In this document: in pieces, positions 23,790 to 34,312 of the stretch
Position numbering within the stretch: position 1 is the stretch's first letter
Layout: each line of letters begins with the position of its first letter
NCBI GenBank assembly: GCA_013400975.1
Contig: WBMZ01002994.1
Span: forward strand, 62,001-126,000
From: Atrichornis clamosus
Taxonomy: Eukaryota; Chordata; Aves; Passeriformes; Menuridae
Length of the DNA: 64,000 nt
Direction of reading: 5' to 3'
Notes under the pieces: model-generated
What the model was told of the DNA's origin: nothing
Seen by the model: only the letters and a program-made list of their open reading frames with translations
Database searches by the model: none
Program-made: the position numbers and the translations under genes

Positions 23790-24027
23790 GTGCTTAATCA
23801 ACTAATTATGTATTGTTTTCTTTTGACAGCTATGTTTAAATTTAGTTGATCTTCTTTTCTACTTGAGAAAAGGTTTTCCAATCTACCTCTTGATGACAGA
23901 AATGTAGTTTACTGTGTACGTTTTCAAGATAATTCGTAATATTTTCAGTCCTTTTACTGGATTTCAGTTAGGGTTTTGTTTTGGGTTTTTTTCTCCCAAA
24001 TGTCTTTGCGTATTCAGAACACACTTC
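23788..24027 (+). repeat. Diverged direct repeat, copy 2
   Basis: A 240-bp partner of 21102-21338, in the same orientation and about 2.7 kb downstream. It ends at the same GTATTCAGAACACACTTC boundary. Unlike copy 1, it is immediately preceded by the overlapping inverted repeats. The minus-strand CR1 lies between the two copies. Confidence 0.85.
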
Positions 24028-24367
24028 AGAACCACAAAATTAGGTTTTTTTCCTTTTTTATCTTCCCGTTGGAATTTCATTTAAAACATTATTAGTTACT
24101 TACTATTATCTCCATAAATGAGCAATGAAATCTCTTGAGTTGAAACAGCTTAGAACAAAATCTAGATTAGTCCACACTTGAAATGATGTAGAGTATACTA
24201 TGAAGTTTCTTGAGCTTGCAAAAGGAGATGGGACATATTTTACACTGCAAACTCAGTCGCATTATGCCTTCATTATAAGCATAGAATGCTTTTGTGTACT
24301 TGGACACTTATAAAGCTCACATTCTCTTTTTGTTTGTTTTGGCTTTTGCTTTGTTTGTTGTTGATAG
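24028..24367. other. Spacer ending in a T-rich, acceptor-like tract
   Basis: No gene is recognised. 24327-24367 is T-rich with interspersed G and ends in GTTGATAG, which is compatible with a weak 3' splice site directly before an open frame. Confidence 0.4.
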
Positions 24368-24676
24368 TGCAGAAACAGGGCCAGTCAATACCACTCTGGA
24401 AAGACTGAGAAGGTCGTCCACTTAGGAACAGTTGAAAGTGCTAAGAACGTCCTAATTCCTGTAAAAGTAGAATTGAAATCATCACCTGTATCACTGTTGA
24501 CTGAACTACTCATGAGCTTCTGCAGAAGCAGAATTTTCAGCATCCGGGGAGGATTTGAAAAAAAGACACAGAGGCATGAGGGGCATACTTTTCTAAATTA
24601 CACTTCTAAATCTCAGTGTAGACCAAAAGGTCTTTCCTTAGACATTGATATAATTATGAAAGAGAAAAAGGAATAA
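24368..24676 (+). other. Open frame of 103 codons, unproven last-exon candidate
   Basis: The frame opens immediately after the stop/acceptor-like TAG at 24365-24367 and runs to a TAA at 24674-24676. It has no ATG near its start, so it would need splicing to be translated. The C-terminal half is basic and hydrophilic (for example GGFEKKTQRHEGH and IMKEKKE), with one hydrophobic patch (SLLTELLMSF). I recognise no domain. AATAAA-type signals occur downstream near 24869 and 24901. At this AT content a few frames of this length are expected in 64 kb by chance, so this is only a candidate. Confidence 0.12.
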
Positions 24677-25465
24677 GCCCTGAGTATTCCACACCAGATA
24701 CTGAGTGTTCTGTCATATAAGGAATATTTTTATTTCTGTCATTAGAAAGGCTCAACGACATGTCGCACAAAGTCTGATTTTCATAAAAACATGGTGGGTA
24801 GCATTACCTGCTAAGGCTTGATTGCCATAACACCATAAAATACAAGGTAATTCTTAATCTTGTATTAAATAAAAGCAGTGTTAACACAAGTATCTTTAGC
24901 AATAAAACCAAAATTGTTTAACCGCTTTATTGATCAACATAATAGTATTTGTGTAATATAAGAGATGTAACTCCATGTTTTCCTCAATATAATAAATAAC
25001 CTGACTATTTACTGGACTGGGTTAGAGATTGTCAAAGAGTACAGCTGCTGAGAGAGAAATAAAATAGATTTTCTACCTAAGGGCTGTTTCATTATGCCAG
25101 ACAACACTTTGTATTGATCCTTCTCTATTTATTTCTAATTTTCTTGTCCCTGATTGAACTGAGCTCTAAATCTTGTGATGGCTTACACGTTGTTAGGATG
25201 CAGCATTGTTATGTGAAATGCAAGGTAGCAATGTTCTCATTTTAAACTCTAATTTAGTCTGATTTGCAACAAATTAAGCTTTTTAAAGTAGCATTTTAGT
25301 ACAGAGAGACCATTTGTTTCATCTGTTTCACCTGTTTTCTATAGCACAAACAGAAACCTCTGTACTTAGAAGTGAATACTTTTTTGTTAGTTTTGCAAGA
25401 TTCCTGGAAATTGCCTAGTAATTTTTTTCAATTGGCACATCATATTAAAAAATTTCACTTTTTAT
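24677..25465. other. Unique sequence
   Basis: AT-rich with no gene or dispersed repeat recognised. It holds AATAAA-type motifs near 24869 and 24901. Confidence 0.5.
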
Positions 25466-25930
25466 AGCCAGCAATCAGGTGAATTGGTGTCCTGGATCCG
25501 AGCTCAGTTGAAAAGCAGTTTCAGGGAAAAGGAAAAAAAAAGGTCCCAAGGAAAACTTCCTTGTGTCAGCTAGTTAGAAAGAAAAAAAATTCACTTTCCG
25601 CTTCTCTCCCTTGAGAAACAGAGCTGAAAAAAAACTGGCCAAAACCAAAAAAAGAAAGGAAAGAAAACCTCTCTCTTCTCTGCTGCTTGTGGCAGAGCCG
25701 AGAGCATAGGACAAGAAGGAAAAAAAAAAATCAAACAAAAAAAACCCAAATAAAACCTGCCCGAGTCCTGGGGAGGGAGTGTCTCTGTTGGTCCATCAAA
25801 ATTCCTGGATTCAAATTAGAGGCACAGAATTCACGTTTAGTATAAGGCAGGAGATATGAGATAAACTGGTATAATACAGTCACCCCAAGACAAATACAAA
25901 AACTCTTTCACATAATTTCATCATTTTCTT
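25466..25930. repeat. Purine-rich block, possibly an unclassified LTR or repeat
   Basis: The block starts around GCAATCAGGTGAATTGGTGT and carries long A/G-rich stretches (about 25525-25740). C/T-rich pieces such as TCCGCTTCTCTCCC interrupt it, and a CCCAAATAAAACC signal lies near 25745-25757. Its composition is unlike the flanks and resembles retroviral LTR or leader sequence. I cannot name a family, and the ends and orientation are uncertain. Confidence 0.35.
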
Positions 25931-28900
25931 AAGTCACAGAAAACAGAGAAGAGTTAAGGAAGTAACATTTTTTTTTACTTTTCTTGATTTTTAATACATG
26001 TTCAGTTGGTTTACCAGACTGCTTTTGGCTTCTACTTCTGTACATCACAGTTCCAATGCCTTACAAGTAGTCATCATTCAAGAACAGGAATGGAGAAGCT
26101 GATTCCTGATCAATAAAGTCAAACTGGTTTAAAATTGCATGATAATTCTACAGAGTATTTTAAGTATATGCCCAAATAACAATAATAAAAAATACTACTA
26201 ATTACTGTATTTTTCTTTAAATTTCATCAGGTTTACACCCTTTCTTGGCAAAATACATCCCTAATATACTCATGCAATATATTTGGCTACATAAATGAAA
26301 AAAAAATAGCAAACATTTGTTAATGTGCTGTGAATTTTTAAAAGGAGAAAAGAAAAGCTAACGAGGGAAAAAGATGTGTGCAAAGTATATAATTTCCAAT
26401 CTAATAAACCTCACTCTTTTCATTACCGATGACGCAGATGGTCACCCTGGGACTCAAAGTCTGCTAGCTAGCATTTTATTAAGCTAGTTTGCTTCTTTGA
26501 AGCAAAGCTTCATCCAAACTGAGAGAAATACATGATTCTAGGGGAGAACAAAAAGCAGTAGAAACCATCCTCAAAGATCTATGTTAACCATTTTAAACAA
26601 ATTTTACAGTAATATATTTCCATCCTTCCATATGTCTCCTTTAAGGTTTTTTCTTTAGGGAAGTGTATTACAAAGAAAAGGGAAGTTAATTTAGATTTTT
26701 AGATTATGTAAATTATATTTTTAATTGTAGAGTTTATATTTTCATGCTCCTAATTTTATTTGCCAATCATGGTCTCAATTCCTTCAATCACATAAAGACA
26801 ATGCTGGAATAGGGTAGTATCTTAGTTGTTAAAAGTCAGTAAAAGTCTACAGACTTAACATGTTTTCTCTTATCCATCTTATGGTATAGTTTAATTGTGG
26901 ATGACTAAATAAATTACTTTTGCAAAAGAAAGATCACATTATAAAAATATTATCTAGCTTTAAGTACTGTTTTCCTTACATTGGTTAAAAATGCAATTAA
27001 AAAAAAAATTATAACTGAGCAAATAGTAAGACTCTGAACTCTATATTTGGCTATTTTTCATGTAGCCCAGTTAGCTATGCTTAGGAGAAAAAGTTTTCTG
27101 GTAACTTACACAAAATCGGGTAAGGGTCAATTTACATTCCTAGCTGTCCCCATTTTACTGCACTTCTGCTGAAAGATTAGACAGGGAATAATTCACTTCA
27201 GCACATCTATGCCCATCCGTGCCCATGGAATGTGAGGTGCCACAGCTGAGAAAGGATCTGCCTGATGTGACCTGAACCCAGTTTGTGTGCAAACTACCTG
27301 CTAACACTGACTGCCTTCGAGCAAGGGTTACCAAGGCTTGTCCAAGAAGCCCCATCTCACAAGCTGGTAAGTATGCATCTGTGATCTGTTAGAAGGTGCA
27401 AGAAGCATCACAATGTCCCATTTTGTCTTAATTTCTGCACTTTGAGAAGCATTTCCATTCAGTATTCAAAACTGGCAAGTTTATACAAAACGGCAAGCAT
27501 GGATAGACTCTTTGTGTCTGTATTGCCATTAGGAGCAGCTGCAAACTAGAGCCATGGTTGAGGTATTAGAGAGCAAGGGGGACAATTTTCATGATAACAC
27601 ATCCAAAAGAGTCATATTAATTTGATTAACAGTAAACACATTAAAAAATCTGGAGGTCAGTTACATTGGATTTAGATTTACTTTGGAGACAGGCAACTCA
27701 CAGAATAGGAATCATCACCATGATATTTGAAAATGAAATCTGTGATAAATTCTTTATTATTATTTAAACTAATTTTAAAAGCAGCAAATTGAGCTGTTAT
27801 AATCTAGTCATTACCATTCAGGTAAAAAATGTATAGGTTCTTTCATATATGGTCGGCTGGAGTGAATGGTGATATTTAAAAAAAAAAAAATCTTTACTCT
27901 TACCTTAATTAGAATCTATCTCTTATCTTAAAACAACAACAATAATAATAAGCTCACTCAAATTCATAAAAATTAAATCTCAGAAATTATTCTAATGAAA
28001 CACTCTCTTGGGCTTCCATTTTGACAATATATTTTAGGCTGACATCAACTAAATCCTTCCTTTGAAGAGGGGTATAATTTCAGGCATGAAATTTTCATCT
28101 GTACACAAAACTGCCTCTGTTAACACCTTAAAGATGTATGTGACTTTTTAAAATTATCTGTAAAAAAAAAAATCCAGGATTTTATTGCTGAGAATCTTTA
28201 TTTTGTCATAACTTTGAAGCCCATCAGTTACACAGCACAATTCAAGTACAACATATTTAGAAAAAAGTTCTGAACTGTAGAGATACACAAATAATAGACT
28301 AGGAGTGAAGCTCACTCAGAAAGGGAGGTTTGCCACTGTGACTAGCAATCAGCATCACATAATCCAAAGTTTCTGATGGAGTAGAAAGAATAATGTAAAG
28401 GAAACTAAACAATTATGAAAATTGTCAGCATTTCAAAGTTGTGAGTAAACAGATGTTCTTGGGTCAGAAGAGATTATCCTAAAAATTTGGTTTGGTTTGT
28501 CTTAATAGAGGCATTCTTCATCCCTTCCCCAGAACTACTGATTTTAGCCTAAACTCTTTGGCATATATTCTGCACCTTTCAGACTCAATTCAGTTTAAGC
28601 TTTGGTTTGTATATCGATTATCAAATTCAGTAATTTCATTCATTATAGATTTCATAAAAGAAAAGAATCATGTGATATCTAAGAAATGGCTGTTGGAGAA
28701 ATAGGCTGGTCAGACTCTGAGTTGCAGGATGCCACTTAAACAAAGAACAACAGTTTGGTACCAGGAGACAAGAGCTAGAAAAATATTAAGAAATGCATTA
28801 ATTTTCTTCCTCTACTATTTTCTACACTTTTTGTATTTCTCGTTTTGACCTTTGCCATTCTTAACTCTGATTTTTATCCCTGTATTTTCATACCTCTGTG

Positions 28901-31900
28901 TAGCTAAGGAAAGGAAGCCTATCTTTGCCATATTTAGAAAAAATGAATTCTGTTTTGGCATGTGGAGCTGAGGAGGGCTGATGTTAGTAAAGTATTTTGA
29001 AGGCATCACAAAATTTTTGAGAGAAGAATGCAATTAGACTAGTACTGATATCTTCTTGTGGAATTCTTTTCTTATGACAACTGTGCAGAGCTATGAACCT
29101 GCAACTGGACATATGTTCTATAAAAGTGTCTATTAACTATGAGATACTGCGTTGTACCACCTGTTTCCAGGTTAGTCTGCAGCTATTAATGCAGAGTAAG
29201 GTTACCTTGAGAAAGGTGAGTTATGTCTCCCATCTTTGGATTCTGTGAAATAGCAAAACCCATTTTACACACAGACTGAAGTCCACACTGTAATGATGTT
29301 CATAGGAATTTTTCCATAAGAGTTAGTGGAACAAGCTTTCACTCTTCACCCCAGTACACACCACTAGGTACACTTTCAGCATAAATGTTTTGCCTTTCTG
29401 CAGGTGAAATGATCTTCCCACATTTGATTTCTTCCAAAGTTCATAAAGTGATGTCTTAAAATATCAAATTTTATTTCCTTTTCCTTCCTAATTTCATCTT
29501 TCCAGGTAAATATATATAATACACAAATACATAAAATCTATAGATCTTTTCCTTCTTTTTCTAAAATGTCTGATTTTGGCCATTGCTGTCATGCATAGGA
29601 TCGCACAGCAAATAGCTAAGCATTTTTTTTGTTTAATTTTCCCCAATTCCACTGAAAACAACCAGGAATTTTAAAGTCTGTGTTTAGAATATAGCACAGC
29701 AAAATTGTCCAAAGCCCTCTGTTTATTTGTGTGCAAAAGGGAATGAAATCATTCACAGACCTGGACCAGTGTAACTCTGTAGAACTGCAAGCAATTAGAC
29801 TCTTTCCCTGAATGGAATGCTTATTGACATTTCTTGCCTTTTTTGTTTTTTAATTCTTTTTTTTCCCCCCTAAGGTATTAATCTGAGAAAATTCTGACAC
29901 GTCTAAAAATCTTACATGTGAAAGACAAATACCATTTTCTTCTTTGCGTTTATTACCTGGAATGTACTGTCTCTTAATCTTCTCTGATCAGGGTGGAAAT
30001 GGAAAGAAATTGTCAAAATCTTCCCTCCCAGTAGAGAGGTTAAAATGTAGATGTAATTTATGATCTATGTTTATAAGACTATGCAGCTTTTTAATCTAGG
30101 AAAAAGAGCATCACAAAAATAACATTTAAAATTTACACTGGAAGAATTTACTTAGGTTAATAATAATGTGCCAACTTTTATAGAGTAGGACTACTCACAG
30201 AACTTGAATAATTTACAAAAGAATGTAATGCATTTTCTGTTACTGCTAGTCTTGGGAGAAATTAAACATTGTTTGAAGGAACATGGCCATTTTTTACAGA
30301 GAACACAGCCTTAAATTTTTTTTTCTTCAACTGGAATTCCTTGTCACATTATGCAGTAGGTCAAACCAAATTATCATAAAAGTTCTTCTTTATTTCTAAA
30401 TCTGGGAAAGATGCCACAAATAAAATTATTCTACCAATAAACTCCTACTTTCCTTAGGAATTTACATTCCAGTAAATTCTGAGCATGTAATATTAGCAGA
30501 TTACTTCTGCACAAAACTCAGTTAAACTTTATTCATTTCAGGGATACTAACAGCAGCATCCCAAGACCACATTCTTTGGCTAAACATGCATCTGTTTTGT
30601 ACTTTCAATTGTATAGAAAGTTAGAGTATTTAATATTCACATTTTTTGTTGTCTTCATTTGTCTTCTTATTAAAGAAAAAACTCCTGCTGTTCTCTAGGA
30701 GAGTGTTTCTTCATGGAAGAAAACTAATTTAATACAAGCAAAATTCACTTCTATTCAGCTTTCTTAAATGTTACCATTTTAATTTTCTATAGATACTCAA
30801 ATTTTTTGCTCTGTTGCTTGTATTTTTCAGCAAAGGTTTCTTGGAAAATTTGTAAGAAGCTTTAATTCATGATCATAAAGGGATTTCAAAAAAGCAATAA
30901 AACAATTTAAATATACAGCATTTGAAATGGCTTGTCATGTGTAAGGGAAAATTTTGAAGAAAACTTCACTGGTCACTTCTATCTCCATGAGCACCTCATT
31001 GAAAAAAAAAGAGAAGGAAAAATTAATTAGCCAAAAAGAACTGAAATTGCTGAATTTGATGAGTTCTGTGACCTATACCTATATACCTTGGCCATGCCAT
31101 TTTTGTCCATTGTGTGAAAAGATCTATAAACTTGCTGCATTCCTCCAAGTGCAAATAAGTGATGTAAGAACACAGGATATTTAAAGAGTACACACCCAAG
31201 GAGAGAGGAGGATTGCTTTTATGTTTTAGTAGATGAGTATAGCCCTGTTAACAGTGGTGAGACAACATTCTTACTAGCCAAGTTCAGCTACTCTTCAATT
31301 CAATGTCCTATTCAACACTCCTGTGTTTCACTTACATGTGCCAACCGTGTTTTAAACAATAGTAAACGATGGCCAACATAAATCTGCACAGCTTCAGTAA
31401 TATCCATGAAGGTATATGAGAAATGTCAAAGGAATTTCAGCACTTAGTATATTCTTTAATATCGACAAGAAGGTGATGCTCACTCCATGGAAAAATAATA
31501 TACATAGAGCTAGAATTTATGCAAGATTTAATTCTAAATCCAAACAAGTTTTCTAACATAAAGCTTTTCTCACAAGAGAAACAAACAACAAACCCCAAGA
31601 TTGCTGAATGTGTCAGGTTTTTCAATGATAAAATACTGATTTTATTAAAATGAAATATTTTTAGTGATTTTTTGGTGCCCCATTTTTAAAGTGCCTTTTT
31701 TGTGTTTAGTCCATAACCTTGGGAGTTTTGCTTCTATAAGTATATTTCTATGCCCTGTATTAGTAACATGTTCAGTAATATGGCTGGAATCTGGGTCAAA
31801 CTATAAATAAGGTGAATGCTTTTAAAAATTTTTGAATGACTGTAGCTGAATTAGGCATGTAAGAGCTATCAGAGATTGCATAACCTTTTGGAGTCAAGAG

Positions 31901-33360
31901 GGACAAAATCCAACTCCAGTGTCAAACTTTAATTTGTGGGTTTTATTTGAAGTGTACTTATATGATGCTATTCTTTATAAGAATTTAGGAACTATTTATA
32001 AGAAATATTGAATTTATGAATGATATCCTAATCCCATAACACCTCTGAAATCTATAAATATAATTAGTGTTACTACACAGGCTTTTTTCTATTGCAAGTG
32101 TAAATTTTGTATCTTGCTCAAATATGTATGGAAGTTGCTGCTAAATCATGATATTTGAGAAAATATCCACTTCGAGTTCTGTAAATAGCCTATAATGATT
32201 TTGTGAAGGGGGTATTATATTTTAGATTTTTCTTATAAAATCTCTAAATTACTATTATCTTTACCTTTAAGCTGATATTTTTATAATAAAAGATAACAAA
32301 AAGAAAAGATACATATATTAATCTGTGTATGTATTTGAAATTTTTGTTGGAAGAACTGCATATCACTCAGAAAATTTTATTTTACTGAAAGTTTTCCTCC
32401 ATGTACAGACACTGCAAAGCAAAAGAGAGACATAATTCAGTTTTATCCTCAGGGACTGTTATCTATTTAAGGCTGCTGAATGTAGAAAAATTCATGAGTA
32501 AGCATGGCAAAATATATTGGTTTTAATCTCCCAGACACCTTAAAGCTATATAAAAGGATTATTATATTATAAGCTTCTTTTAATACTGTATCAATATTGA
32601 TCTTATCATGTAATTATAGAAGATTCTCCAACCCTGCTTTCTTGGGATGGGTCGGAACTGCTTCAGAATTATATATAAGTATTTTAAAATTTTTTCACCA
32701 AAATTGAGTGTGCCAGAGTAAACCATGAGTTCAGATTTTTTTCAGCTCAAAGCTTTTCATGTCCTCCAACCATAGCCACAAAGAAAATCTAATTTATTTT
32801 CTGTAAGTGTAAAGTAAGGACCAGGGTCAATAAAAATGCTTTCCAACATAGTCACAGACACTGGATAAAAACAGGCAAAAGGATTTGAATGACTATATTT
32901 GCATTTAATTAACATTTGGCAGCCTAGCTAACTCTCTGATAGCTAGTACATGGATAATGCCAGTTATTCATTTCCAGAATGGGAAACTGTTTCAGTTGAG
33001 GTGATTTTCTATCTTTCAAAGTCCAAGGCCATGACATACAGTTGAAATGCAGTCAAATCTGCATTTTCTTTCTGGAAGTCTGCCATCCTGTTCTGATCTG
33101 TCACCAAAAGCTGTCATTCTTCTCCTGCTGCTGGATTGTTACATACCAGAATAGTATTTCACAAAACCATGAGCTGGAATTCACAACCTAGGTGAATAAC
33201 AAAAAATATTATATGGTGTTGGCACTGGCAAAAAATGGAGTAAGAACACCAAGAGTGAAATAGTTTTTGTTCTGTCATGACTCTTGTTTTCCAGGTCTTT
33301 GCTGGAAGACTAAAAAATGTCAGAAATATCAGGCCGTCAAAGACAAAAATGGGAGCGTCG
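25931..33360. other. AT-rich unique sequence
   Basis: About 7.4 kb with no recognised gene, RNA or dispersed repeat. Local items are a nested palindromic patch at about 26460-26515, a GC-richer patch ending in a consensus-like splice donor GTAAGTAT (27367-27374), and short CAA/TAA runs near 27930-27950. Open frames are all under 80 codons without family features. Confidence 0.5.
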
Positions 33361-34312
33361 TGGGTTTGCAAGGCCTGGTTTTGGTAGTGGCGGGGCTACA
33401 GGGCTGACTCCTGTGAGAAGCTGCTAGAAGCCCCACCCTCATGTCCTGCAGGGCCAATGTCTGGCTGGCAGCAAAGACGGACATACCAATTAAAAGTGGG
33501 AAGGCCTCTGTGATAATATATTTAAGAAGGAATTCAAAACAATCCTGGTTGCACAATTTTAATTCCAGCCAGGGAGGTAGGGGTGAGTGAGGAGATGTGA
33601 GCTAAAAAAAACAACATGGAGACGACACCAAGGTCACTTCGGAAGAAAGTGGGAAGAGGTGCAGGAAATGGAGCCGAGATTCCTCTGCAGCAGGTGGTGA
33701 CACCATGGTGAAGCAGGATGTACCCCCTTGTAGCCCATGGAGGACCACGGGGCTGCAGAGACCCACTTGCAAAAGTTGGAGCAGGGGGATACTTAAAAGC
33801 ACTGCAGCCTGTGGAGGAGTGACCCACGCCGCAGCAGTGTGAGGGCCGCTGTTGCCCGTGGGATGGACTGATGTTGCAGCTGTTAGCAGAAGGTTGCTTG
33901 TGAGATGGGCTTTCTGAAGGGAGTAGTTCCTGAAGAACTGCCTTCCAGAGGGGACCCCACCGTCCAGCAGGGGAAGGCTCCAATCCTTGAAATATGATGA
34001 AGTGACCTAAACCCTCCCCCTCCTTTAATTTTCTGTCTCCCTGCGCCGTTTGGGTAGGAGGTAAAGCTGGGAGAGGGGTGTGGGGGAGAGAAGAAGGTGT
34101 TTTCCAAAGCTCATATTACTTTTCTTTTTTTTTCTTTTCTATTAGTTCTAGTATAATAAATTAATTCTTATATCTCTTAAGATAAAGCCTCTCTCAAATC
34201 ATTTGAATCATAGACCTTGTGGATGCTTTGAATTTTTTTTCCTCTCCTCTGTCCAGCTGCGAGGAGAGAGCCTGGGTAGTTCCTGGCCCCTGGCCAGGCT
34301 CAAACCAAAACA
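33361..34312 (+). mobile_element. Near-complete avian ERV solo LTR (~950 bp)
   Basis: It begins TGGGTTTGCAAGGCCTGGTT, with TTTTGGTAGTGGCGGGGCTA just inside. It ends near TGGCCAGGCTCAAACCAAAA and a terminal CA at 34312. Internal landmarks in order are: TGTGAGAAGCTGCTAGAAGC (33411-33430); ATATTTAAGAAGG (33519-33531); GACACCAAGGTCAC; a G-rich middle of imperfect repeats built on 'cc(c/t)gtgGAGGA' and 'ACCCACGCCG' (33690-33960); TCCCTGCGCCGTTTGGGTAG; and AATAAA at 34155-34160. Landmarks and signal place it on +. No viral genes are adjacent, so it is a solo LTR. The same family as 2450-3092 is likely. The pentamer GGGAG occurs just outside both ends (33351-33355 and 34313-34317), a possible but unproven target duplication. 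Frames over it on the minus strand (up to 149 codons) are not genes. Confidence 0.85.

Noticed and set aside
33534..33983. 149-codon minus-strand frame
   Set aside because: Lies antisense inside the GC-rich repeats of a solo LTR; not a gene.
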